A DNA stretch of 64,000 nucleotides. Origin: Choanephora cucurbitarum. Taxonomy: Eukaryota > Mucoromycota > Mucoromycetes > Mucorales > Choanephoraceae. The position numbers and the translations under genes are program-made. Within the stretch, counting starts at the first letter, position 1; each line of letters starts with the position of its first letter. Positions 22,059 through 32,919 of this stretch are shown in pieces. The stretch lies in contig JAIWNI010000117.1 in assembly GCA_025331435.1 (NCBI GenBank), positions 1 through 64,000 of the forward strand, given 5' to 3'. The notes under the pieces were generated by a model that saw only the letters and a program-made list of their open reading frames with translations, was not told the DNA's origin and ran no database searches.

Positions 22059-24610
22059 TGTGGGTAGTAGTTTGTAAAGGAAGAGGAGGAAATCTGAGTT
22101 TTGAACCACCACAGCTTTCAAGACACATCCTCCACCGACCGGAAGCTAGAATGATACCACAACCAGAAGCGGTCACAGATAGTTTGAATGTTCCGGAGTT
22201 TCAATAGAGGCTTTGTTTGGATGGAAGTATACACCTTTGAACTGTTTAGGCTGCGTTGTCCTCTTTTATTGTCACGCGAAAACAACAATTTCAACACTAG
22301 CTACCTCGAAACACAATAAGCCGACAGTAATCGTTTGGGAAGCTATCGTGTTGAACTGTAGGATGAGAAACTCAACGACTTGACCCAATGTAGTATTGAG
22401 ATTGGAAGGGTTATAGAAAGAAGGCTCTACAAGTGTTGTAAAGGGATGCTACCACTCGCTTTAAAGCATGTATTGGTGCTTCTTGTTGTCATAGTTTCAG
22501 TATTTCTTTTAAGAAAGAAAGGCCTAAGAGTATTTCGAAAACAATTCAAAATTTATTTCTTAAAAAATGGCCATGATATTGAGGCTAACTTAACTTCAAC
22601 TTGTGATGGCGATCTTCAGCGCAACACCTGTCGTATTGATTCCAAAGGCCTCTTCTGGCGTCAAGAATTGCTTTTGTTAGTTCATGATATATGTACCTGA
22701 AATACAAAAGAGCATAATGTTCTCCAAGCTGCCATTGTTGTAAATGCATGTTATTTCATCCTATCGCTCCAACAGACAATAACACCCAAGCATGATTTCT
22801 TGGGTTTCTACACAGCATTATACTTGCTTTATCCATGCCTATGATTAAGAGATTCATAATTGTCTGCGGAAGACTGATTGGAGGCACGCCTCAATTCATT
22901 ATGATTCCTGATGAGAATCGAACTATAGAGTTTACACTCTAAACAACACATAACCCCAAAACAAAGAACTTAGGTAGCTAAGGAATGTAGCGATGATCTC
23001 TAATTTACGGCTCATTACCATGGATATAACTGCAAGCTAAAGAACACACCGCCTTCTTTTTAATTCGCAGGACTTATATTTCATATCTCCTTACCAACAA
23101 CAGAGTCAGCATAACTATCATATTATTAACATATATCATGCACTAGTTTACATATTCTATCCAGTTAATGAATAGAATCTAAGCAAAGAAGGCAATTGAG
23201 AAGTAAACTTTATATGTATTGAAAACTGTGACATGATACAATACCAAGAACACACAAAACCCAAAAGAGTTACCAAAAAAGAATTTGGTACAGTTCAACT
23301 TGGCTCAGAACCCTTTTCTATCTAGTTAAAAAGTCTTAATAACAATAGAGCAAAATAATAAAGTGGTGGAATCGGACTCAATAGTCAAACACAAGGCATC
23401 TAGTGAAAAGATTTTTACAATCACAGCAAGTGATGTTAGCTGATACTTTTTCGAAAAAATGGGATCAATTTCCCTTTATAAAAAAAAGCCTTCTAGAAAA
23501 TTCAAACAAGATACCTTTTACTTGTGCAGCACATCAAGTTGATCTAATCTAAATATCTTTGCCTGCGCATTCTATGTTAAGTGCTTTTTTTTTTGTGTAG
23601 TTTGTTTTAATGTAGTAGATGTAGTTGTAACAAAAATGGAAGATGTCAGGTGCCAAAAAGAGCATCCCAATTGATAGCTTTCGAATAAACAACAAAGCAG
23701 GCACATTTTGAGCTCTATCATAAATCAAACAAACAAAAATATGTGTAATTTTACCTTTAATCATTCAATCAGCTTTTATGTCTTTCACTCCAGGATCTCA
23801 TTGAAATTCTTCAAGCCCGTGATCAACTCCAAGGCAGAGAAAGGTCGTGTCAACTATGAAGAGGCTTTTATCAAGAATCTGATTAAAAGTAAGTGATTCG
23901 TGCATGTCGACAACAAAGCAGCTCATTTTGTTTTGTTCAGTCTAATGAGCTTTTGAAGAAGCAGTCGTCTGAAGGTCCCTTTTCCCTTATTAATGAATTT
24001 TCTATGGTCGGTATTGCTTTGACACCCTTTATTGTCCGCATGAGGGATACAAAAAAAATTATGAGCTTCTTTTACAAACGTTATTAAAGGGAGCGCAAGA
24101 TTCTAAAGTTTTTTTTTTCTAAACAGCACCTTACGACCTTCTGTTGAACAAACTTATTATGGTGATGACAAAATCATCAACTTCATGAGGAAGAACTTTG
24201 GCTTCCAATATCAATGTTGGATAATTCAACAAAGAATGAGGCGTACCTATCTGTTTCTTTTACTTTACTTAGTTTAAAGCAGTCAATTCTCTCTTCAAAT
24301 TTTGAAATCAATTTATTGATGTTCTCAATTTACAGCCAACAATCAATACTAAGAAGCTTCGAGTTTTGTTGTGCAGCTTTTGAAAAAGATTTTCCTGTGG
24401 TTTTCAAAGAGAGTGTCGTTACAGCCTACCCAGAATTCCGTGTTGAAACTTAGCTTTTAATCTGTTTGCTCACCTTCTTTTTTTTTGAAGTCTTTTGTTT
24501 TGCCACTTGATTCCTATGTAAATCTAAAGATTAAACTATTCGAAAACGAGTTGTATTGCTTGTGAAAAGAGAGAGAGAGCATTCTCAGAATGACCTTTAG
24601 CAACAATGTG
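22059..24610. other. Spacer between eL27 and the inverted-repeat arm
   Basis: No intact gene could be modelled. The open frame at 22380-22700 has no ATG start and no recognised domain. The part from about 23779 to 24453 looks like a decayed coding sequence and is listed separately. The rest is AT-rich without notable repeats. Confidence 0.6.
23779..24453 (+). pseudogene. Decayed coding remnant of unknown family
   Basis: Three neighbouring blocks have protein-like composition but lie in frames that no pair of GT-AG sites joins. They are a block around 23795-23890 (LKFFKPVINSKAEKGRVNYE and on), a block at 23893-24087 (SNELLKKQSSEGPFSLINEF and on), and a block after 24125 (LRPSVEQTYYGDDKIINFM and on). 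A GTAAGT follows the first block, but joining it to any nearby AG gives a stop within a few codons. The domain was not recognised. It abuts the outer end of the inverted-repeat arm, so it may be a gene broken by the duplication. Confidence 0.35.
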
Positions 24611-24740
24611 CATGAAAACAGGTACTTCAATTAGGACAACAGCAGTAAAGTTAGTGCGCATTATAGAGTGTCTTGTATAATGACTATCGAAAGTAGTAGG
24701 GAAGTTTCAATTTCGTTACACAATGACATCTTGGAGAGTG

Positions 24741-25180
24741 TCAAAGAGGCAGCATATCTACGAAGAAATTGTTGTAATGAAGGATGACTAGACTGATAGG
24801 TTTGATCGAGCAAACTAGGCAGAAGAAGGAAGTATCCAGCTGTAACTGACGGCGGTCATAAAGAGCAAGTAAAGCAGATGCTGAACACAGGAAAGGGTTG
24901 TCAGTATGTAGAAGAATGGCCAGTTGTTTGGTAATCCTTTGTTTCTTGTGGCACTCCTTGGAGAGGCAATTGTGTTGCGCAAAAGAACACTTGATGAAGC
25001 AACAATACATGGAATCAGATGGGTTCTATGCAAATCCATAGACCAAAGTAAAACTAGCCATACTCACAAACAAAATGATTTTGTCCTGTAGAGGGAGTCA
25101 ATGCAGTCAAGGTAAGAGATGGAGGATTTTGTTGCAGGTTTCTACTGACATCTACAACTGTCTTGCCTTTGCTCTGAGAA
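24741..25180 (-). pseudogene. Decayed coding-like segment in left arm, possibly recombinase-derived
   Basis: On the minus strand the segment keeps stretches with protein-like composition, such as NPPSLTLTALTPS, CHKKQRITKQLAILLH and SASALLALYDRRQLQLD, broken by stops and frame changes. The pattern (a dibasic tract, then LLH, then a SA-ALLALYDRR piece) faintly recalls tyrosine recombinases of mobile elements, but no catalytic R-H-R-Y set can be placed. The same remnant is present at 43600-44036. Confidence 0.25.
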
Positions 25181-25968
25181 ATGTTTTTAACTTTCTTCGA
25201 AAATTCTTTGTTCTTGTTTGTTAAGTAACAGAGATGTTGAGTTTGCTCAAAGACACAATGTACCTTGCATCAGAGGCTTGCAAAGAGGAGAATGGTTGAG
25301 GCAGAGCATCTCATCAAGCCCCCTTAGGAAGTGTTCAGTCTAATCGTCGTCTAACTGCAATCGAATGAACAGGAGCACTGATGTCAGCTTTTTTCTATAT
25401 CAGGCCGGAAGAGGCGGTACTGGTATTGACATCTGCAATGGCTGCTTGTGATTTCTATGACAATCATCTGTAACCATGATTATGTTTCAAACAAGCAGTT
25501 CTGAATACTTGTGATTGTTTGGGTAGAGTGACTTTTGACATGGCAAAAACCCTTGATAGAAGGCAAGTGAACGAAAGGAATAATCAAAGCTGAGCATAAC
25601 GACAACAAAACGGTTTTAGTTCAATAAAAAAACGATCAAGCAATGCAACCTGTTCCTGAGCAACTTCTCTGGCCCAGATACCCAAAGAAAACACCCTTCC
25701 TCCTATTACGGACCATGGCTCAAGAAAAGAATGTACATCTTGAGGCCATCATTGATCATATCTATAATGTAATATGTTTTTATTGTTGGGCGAAAGAACA
25801 AATGAAGAGACAATCCTTGCTCTTAAACCTGGAAAGCTAATATACATAAATAGAGGGGAAGGGTTGTTGGAATATAGAAGTTCAAGTCGGAATTTGGTGG
25901 TGACGAGCTCATCTAGTTTTGGACTTTCTATCTCTAGGGCTAGATCTGCTATTCTGATTATTTCTTTG

Positions 25969-27334
25969 CTAGCCTCTTTCGCTTGATAGTTTACTACCAC
26001 TGCTTCTATTTCTGCGAGTAAATGCATTATACAGATTATCTACTAGCTTGTTACGTTTAGATAACGATGTGTAAGCACTAGCGCCCTGACCAAAACCACG
26101 CTGCCCAGCACGAGCAGCAGAGGCAGCAGCAGTACTATATTTAGCTTTAGCACCAGCTCCAGAACCTGTTCCTGCTCTTGCTCTTGCTTCAGAAGGTGCA
26201 TTACGACCGTTGCCAATCTGATTAGAGGCAATGACTAAACCGGCACTATAGCCTGCACCAGCATCAGGTCTTGCACCAGAACCAGCCGCATCTCCATAAC
26301 CAAGTCCTGCTCCTGCACCTGATCCAGATCCTGCTCTCAAACCAAAATCACCCTGACCATAATCGCCGGCACCACGATAACCACCGGCACCAGCAGAAGC
26401 ACCACCACCAGAAGCGGCACCAGCAAAAGCACCACCACGATAACCGCCGGCACCAGCAGAAGCGGAAGCAGCAGCAGCAGCAGAAGCGGAAGCAGCAGCA
26501 GCAGAAGCATCACCACGATAACCACCGGCACCAGCAGAAGCTGCACCAGCAAAATCACTACCATGATAACCACCGGCACCAGCAGAAGCACCACCACGAT
26601 AACCACCGGCACCAGCAGAAGCACCACCACCAGAAGCGGCACCAGCAGAAGCACCACCACCAGAAGCGGCACCAGCAGAAGCTGCACCAGCAAAATCACT
26701 ACCATGATAACCACCGGCACCAGCAGAAGCACCACCAGCAGAAGCGGCACCAGCAGAAGCGGCACCAGCAGAAGCGGCACCAGCAGAAGCTGCACCAGCA
26801 AAATCACTACCATGATAACCACCGGCACCAGCAGAAGCACCACCACCAGAAGCGGCACCAGCAGAAGCACCACCACGATAACCAGCACCAACACCATAAC
26901 CACGCTGACCATAACCGCCAGCTCCAGAAGAAGTCTGAGATCGGACTAGAAAAAGTATTGTTTTTAGGTTACAAAACAAGTTTAACCAACAACTAATGTA
27001 TATGTGCTTTTGTATATAAAGAAACCTTACACTGTGTCGCGTCTTTTGACCTCTTATGGCTGGAGCTGAATGTGAGCGTATCAAGTAAGTTGTCTACAGT
27101 TGGAAGGCTTGTTGTAACATCCGAATTAATGCCCAGCAAATCGCGCTTAAGATTAGCCTTGGATTGGGCTAAAAAAAAAAAGACGTTTTTAGGTTAAGGT
27201 CTTGTTCCTTCAGAAAACAGTGTGTATATATGTCTTTTTTGTCTTCATTTAGAGACCATACTTTGAGTTTCTCCGCATGTACTATCAACTAGACAAGCTA
27301 CTAAAGCAAATGTGACGAGAGCGAGTTGACGCAT
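25969..27334 (-). CDS. Secreted silk-like Gly/Ala/Ser-rich repeat protein, long copy (395 aa)
   Basis: Exons 27334-27262, 27168-27031 and 26945-25969 give 395 residues. The N-terminus [20 protein letters not shown] is a signal peptide. The next 45 residues contain two Lys-Arg sites (NLKR and SHKR), fitting Kex2 processing. The third exon is mostly low-complexity repeats built from [29 protein letters not shown] and [10 protein letters not shown] units. The last 50 residues are conserved between copies and non-repetitive ([18 protein letters not shown], then [14 protein letters not shown]), with another KR and an RR. No known domain was recognised; composition recalls silk, spider flagelliform and cuticle glycine-rich proteins. 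A wall or extracellular structural role, or a precursor of released peptides, is inference. A paralogue of 197 residues lies in the right arm. Confidence 0.75.
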
Positions 27335-27394
27335 TTGTGACAAGATAACAAAGTGACAACAACAGAAAAGAAAGAAAGATGAAGGTTTCTCTTA

Positions 27395-27402
27395 CTTTTA
27401 TA
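27395..27402 (-). promoter_or_regulatory. TATA-like box of the long silk-like gene
   Basis: TATAAAAG on the minus strand, 61-68 bp before the ATG at 27334. It is conserved in sequence and position in the right-arm copy (41982-41989). Confidence 0.5.
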
Positions 27403-28355
27403 TGTCCTTCTCCCCTTCATTTCCTCTCATGCAAAAACAAAATAAAGAAAAAGCTGATCCTTCCAAACAGCATGCGGTTTCAGTGCAAGGAGTACAGCGT
27501 CCATGGCTTCAAAGGAAATACCTAATCCCTCTCTTTCTTCCCTGCATGTTAAATATACCGCCAATTAGCAGTTTGCTGAGAAAGACTTTATATTATGTTT
27601 AGATGTTGTTAGCTCTATCTCAACTCTATTTATATAGAAAGGGTATAGGGTAAAGTACAAAGACCTCTATTCCAGTAAATTTAGATAGTATAGCTATGTA
27701 GACTTGAACATATGTGTATAGCCCAGGAAGTCCAAGTAGCTAAGAGTTGGTTTCTGATTGAGTTGTAGAATACATTTCTTATTCAAAATAAAATAAATAT
27801 AAACTTACAAAGCAAATTGTCTGTTGGTAATATTCTACACAGATGAACAACTTTTCACTAATGAATTTAGAACATCCAATGAAAGTTAGTATTATTGTGT
27901 TGTCCCGGGCTGTTTTGTTCACTTTTTGATACTGCAGAATCACCAAAAAAATCGAACTTTTTTTATGACTGCATATGTACTTGATACAGACAGACTGATG
28001 TAATCAAACATAATCTTGCATAGATTTTGCAAAGCGGTTAATTCCCTAGTATTCATAAACAAAATATACACGGGAACTTACTCAGACGATTTACCTGCTC
28101 TATGAGATACCTTTTCTTGTGTACTAATCCTTTTAGCAAAAGAGCCTAAGTCGTGTGTACATGAAAGCAACAAAAAAAAGTTGATTACAGCCAGTTTATC
28201 AACGAACCACATGAACAAAATGTATTTATATAGTGCATCAATGAGTCACAGTGACAACAGGATTGGAATGATGCAAGTCATAGAAGTTCTCTGGATAAAC
28301 AACGAGGTTCTTTTGTCTTTTCGTTGCTCACTTACTTTCTTCTTTACTCATTATA

Positions 28356-29978
28356 TTTCATGATACACCTTTTCCAACTGAGATAATTGACTCTATCAGT
28401 ACATATCTCGAGCAAGAAGATTACCTCCAGCTTGTTGTTGTAAACCATGCATTATATAATGCCTTCATCGCGTCTTTGTACGAAACTGTCGAACTCTATG
28501 GTAGCGAAGGATTTGAAAGCTTTTCAAAGGGACCCAAGCCCTTCCAACTTGTCAAGAATTTTACTTGTAACATTTACAAACATAGGGAACAACTATCTCA
28601 ACTTTCAACGTTACTTCCTTTTTTGAATTCGCTTACTGTGCATACAGATTCTGTGATTGCAGTTACTAGTTTTGTTATTTTTCAACGCCTCGAATCGCTG
28701 ACTCTTGTAACTCATGATTGTGATGAAATTTTTTTGTCCACTGTCCTAACTGCGACACCTTATTTGAAATACCTCGAAATTGGTCTCATATCAAGAACTC
28801 TTTCAATTGAATCGTTGGAAACTATCAATCGATTATGCCCTTTGTTAGAATATCTACATCTTACATTTAGTTCTATACAGACACCAGTTACGGACGAGCT
28901 AGACTCCGATTATCAACGTATCAAGCTCAAATCACTCAAAATTGATATACATCACGATTTACCACACCATCAACTATGGCTCCAGTATGTTGGCAAACGA
29001 TACCCAAATATCGAAAGCTTGTCATTTGAAAATGGATGTCTTACACAACCTGCAGAACATCAATACTCTGCAGAGTTCTACAAATGGTTTTTTTCGAGCT
29101 GCCCTTATCTAAACAGTATTAGTTGGACTAATACAATACCAGATGATATGCTTCTTGCAAATCTAAACAGTCAACAAAAGCAGTTACAAAAACTGTATTT
29201 GTGTGCTACTCATTTGGTTATGAACTGTTTTATTGGGGCTATGCCATCTAGATACATGTATTTCTCTTCCATCATAAACCTAGAGATATCCTTATTAATA
29301 CCTTGCGATACATTGATCCGGTTTTTGAGCAAAGCGTGTCCGCAATTGCAACGGTTGAAAGTCGACAGTTCTGTTGATGGCTATGATTCTTTGTCTATGA
29401 ACGATGTACTAGATCTTCTTCCAAGCTTAAATTCACTCAGTACTTCCCATTGTCAACTTTATGACGATAACCCTACACAGCAACAAAAGCAATCACACCC
29501 TCTCAAAGAATTGACAATTGAGCTTGTTAATTTCTCTGGCAGCTTATTTGATTGAATCTCACTTAGATGCCGTGATATTCAGCAAATAACATTGAGAAAA
29601 GTGTGGTTCGAAGATGATGGCAGTATGAGGATTCATTTACCTCATCAAAGACTAACAAAGCTTGATATTTCAGATATTCAGTTGAAACAAAAAGATGTCC
29701 CAAAGACAAACTATTTTCTCCGCTTACAACAAGACGAAAAGTTAAATTGGTATTCAATGCATAAAGAATTCGTACATCCATCATTGATGTATCCACTCAG
29801 ACAGTTAGACAAAGACGAAATCAAAGCTTTTGATTTGCCACAACAAATTGAATCTATTCCTTATATTCTATGGGACTTCAGGAGTTTCTGTCATCCTAAG
29901 GGAGATAAACTGAGATGCTTAGATATTAAATGTCAATCACTTCAGTCGTTATATGTCAACAATAAAAAAATTCATTAA
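28356..29978 (+). pseudogene. F-box/leucine-rich-repeat protein gene, interrupted by an in-frame TGA
   Basis: One reading frame runs from 28356 to 29978 with a single stop, TGA at 29553-29555. The start resembles an F-box (PFPTEIIDSISTYLEQEDYL, then LVVVNHALYNAF). It is followed by irregular leucine-rich repeats such as LESLTLV, LKYLEIGL, LLEYLHLTF, IESLSFENG, LQKLYLC, LQRLKVD, LKELTIEL, LTKLDIS and LRCLDIK. F-box/LRR proteins are substrate receptors of SCF ubiquitin ligases and form large, fast-evolving families in Mucorales. No ATG precedes the F-box in frame; the upstream frame closes with TAA near 28299. So either a first exon was missed or the gene has lost its start. The sequence after the TGA keeps the repeat pattern, so the stop looks recent or lies in an unrecognised intron. 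It is the first gene inside the left arm. Confidence 0.55.
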
Positions 29979-32919
29979 AATTCATTCACTTCTTATCCTA
30001 TGTGGCTTCGCTTGTTTATCAAGAGGACAAATAAGAATTACTGAGATAGCCAAATGTCGGCATAGCACAATTGATGCTTGGTTTTTTTTTTTTTTAATTA
30101 TTGAGTAACAAATGCATCCAGATGTCGCTAAGTTATTGCAGCCATTTTCTTGTCGAAGAGAGAAGGAAGGGATATTAAAGGACGTTTTTTTTTTTGGTAT
30201 AAGCATGAGAAGGAAGACCGACTGATTGCTACAATACATTGCGTATAACATTCAGTTATAAAGATTGCTTTTTCCTTTTCGTTTATCTATAAAAAAATAA
30301 AACTGTCATTGTATTGATAGTTTGAGGTTGTTAGAAAATAACAATCTCAATGTGCTTATAATTCTTTATATTCATCTGGACATTCAGATAAGTGCCAAAA
30401 AAGACTCCATCTCTGGCTTCTTTGCTTTCCCACTTGTTTGTTTGTTTGTTGTTCATACGCAGCAGAATTGATAGTAACTCATGAAATAAAATAATGAGAC
30501 ATCAGGGACGATCAATAAATTCTAAAACAATGCTGCAAGGATCAATCAAGTAGTCACACAGGTATAGCAAGTACCTCTTCCTCCACTTCAAAAACAAATC
30601 ATCAACTGGCATTCATGTTCTTTCAGTCAGCCATTTTGCTTTCTTCTTGCTGTAGAATTCTGTTGTGCCTTATCTTTTTTTTTTTTGAATAAACGCAGCG
30701 ACGAAGAAGAAAACATAAAAAAAAAAGAGACAGGAGAGGAAGAAGATTTTATGTTGAGCTTACAATTCCACACTTCAAACCTATACAACACCCTTGGTAC
30801 AAGGCAATAATGCTGATTATCAACAGTCTTGTTGCTTCTTTGACTAAAGTCAAATGGTATAATAAATAAAAGTATACCATTACCTTTCGATTTCTTTTTT
30901 TCATTATCTTTGTCTCTCTTATATCATCCGAGTTTGTTTGTTGCATTGCATTGTATTTCAGTGAATGCAAAATAAGTTAAGCCTGGTTTTAGAGGTTGGA
31001 ACTTGTCGATGAAGAGTAAGCAGCGTACATAGGCTAACCATTTTACACTTTTCTTTCTTTGTTACGCCATTTGCACACATACATAAATTGAGCTGCACAA
31101 GGCAAGATCAAAGGAGACATGGTTTGCATTTAACACAATAATTTTTACCTTTTGATCTGATGAATGTATGTTGCTTGTATGCTTTATGTATTTGCGTATG
31201 TCAAATAGGGCAATAGGGCGCTATGCCTCAAAGCAGTTGAGCCATTTGTCATTAGTTTTTTCCTCAAAAGTTATTTGATAATACTTTTAAGATTCTAAGA
31301 TGAGTAAACTATCACAACCCGACTCAAAAATTCCACTTTTGGTGATTGTCGTGTAATATACAGAACGGTAGTAACTGCCTGCCTTACCTCTTTCGTTTGA
31401 TGGCGCTTTGTAGAATATTACATTACTACCGTTTACATTTATAATGGCTTATGAAATGCATTGGCTTCAGTACAGTAATTTTTCTGAAAAAGTTGTCTCT
31501 CTAAACAATTCATCAGACAAACAAAAAAAACAACGATGGAATGTAGAGATTATTGTTGTATACCAACTATAACTCTTTTTAGTGAATTCTGTTTGTTAAC
31601 GCATTTCTTTGGCATACTGGAATCGGTACAGTTGAAGCATAAACCACCTACTAAAAAAAGAGAGAGTTTGAAGGGAAAGATATCTATTGATTCAGTGTGG
31701 CTACCTAAACAGCACACCTGTAACAACATTCTGAATAAATGGACTAACATAAGTGAGATACAGCTAATACTTGTTTGATCAAAATTAAGCTTTGTTGTTA
31801 CCATTTTGCGCTATAAACTCAAGTTGCTAAAATACACTGCTTGACTTTTATTACTAGTCTTCCAAAGCATTATGTTATAAAATTATTAAAAGTTAGTTGG
31901 CAAACTCAATTTCGAAAAAGAAGCCCAGGTTGTATTGTAATCTTTCTCTTAAAGAAAGCAAGCATAAAAAAACCAGACAGGCATGTACTTGGTATACATC
32001 TTTTTTAGTATCCATGTCTTTCGTAGTTTGTATACATTTGACTTAAAGCTGAAACTACTTAAAAACCAAATCCAATAACACAGTTTATCAGACATAAGAA
32101 AAGCAATAAAAAGACTTCATATAAGATAAGATCTATACAGAATGGCTTAGAGACCATGTGTCATGTTAGAAGTCAATCTCAGATAAATTTCTGTAGAAAG
32201 AGTGTTTCCCCTCTTTATTCTCCTTTTCTCTGTTTTCTCTTCTCTCTTTTTTTTTGGAAAAGCAAAAGAAGAAAAGGACCAAGGCAAGAAGTGCCGGGAC
32301 AAGTTCTGGTAAAGAAAAGGAAGAAACCTGATATGGCTGGGAAATCACACGGATACTTTTGTGTTGATTGCTTTCTTTGATGGCTGTAACATGAAGCCAA
32401 ATCCATGATGAGACTTTGTTCTCTCTTCTATACGAAGCTAATATCGGCTACTTCTTCTATTGTTGCCCTCCACCCTCCTACTTTCTTTTCCTCCAGGGAC
32501 GTCGCTTTTGTTTGGAGGTTGCTGGATAAGTTCGGATACCCATATAAACTACCCTCTATCTAAAGACATAGGGTGTTTCAGTTTTTTTTAAAAAAGGGGG
32601 GGGGGAGAGAGGCCTACTCCCAGACATAATTCAACATCAACACCAACAACAATGTCAGTTGGGAGTTTTTCCCTTTGTCTTTGTTCTTTTCTTTTTTCTT
32701 TAAATAAAACTTTGGTCTCTTTTTCTTAGAGATATTGTATATATATATATATATATATGTATATGTTGGCTGTACCTAACGCCCTTTTTAAAGGAAGGAT
32801 CGTGTCTTATCTTATCAATTGCAGGCAGGCACTATGCAAGTTAAACTTTAATTCTACGAGGAATGCAATACAATTTTGGAATCATGTATTATAAAAAAAA
32901 GCTGAAATTAAGGGATTTT
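29979..32919. other. Gene-poor spacer, about 2.9 kb
   Basis: No gene is supported; open frames are short and lack domain or splice support. Notable items are an 11-bp inverted repeat at 31364-31433, a CT/GGAGA-biased block near 32200-32280, a poly-A/poly-G junction near 32583-32610 and a TA microsatellite near 32738-32758. Confidence 0.65.
31364..31433. repeat. 11-bp perfect inverted repeat
   Basis: AACGGTAGTAA (31364-31374) and TTACTACCGTT (31423-31433) are exact complements with a 48-base spacer. The motif TGTAATAT just outside the left arm reappears complemented (ATATTACA) just inside the right arm. Size and arrangement would suit a small relic of a mobile element, but no second copy or target duplication was seen. 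Confidence 0.4.

Larger units (their letters stand above)
24611..27681 (-). repeat. Left arm of a large inverted duplication (3071 bp)
   Basis: The complement of this stretch is nearly identical and collinear with 41704-44166. Matching includes the promoter, the introns and both ends of the silk-like gene, its 3' flank and a long decayed region beyond. The arms differ in length by 608 bp: 594 bp in the repeat core of the silk-like gene and about 14 bp near 24970. Identity stops at catgaaaac (24611) and fades after AAATT at 27681, where the next two dozen bases still align with only transitions. Confidence 0.85.

Noticed and set aside
22380..22700. 106-codon plus-strand frame upstream of eL27
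   Set aside because: It starts at TTG, not ATG, and shows no family resemblance; a chance frame is more likely.
22875..22965. tRNA-like segment on the minus strand with a B-box-like AGTTCGATTCTC, a GTA-containing loop and ATTCCT/AGGAAT ends
   Set aside because: The presumed anticodon loop has six bases, the T-stem does not pair and the distance between acceptor and anticodon stem is about twice normal, so it is not a credible tRNA.
26271..26996. 241-codon plus-strand frame of His/Gln/Asn and its neighbours opposite the silk-like gene
   Set aside because: Antisense shadow of the Gly/Ala repeat; no signal peptide, splice sites or family.
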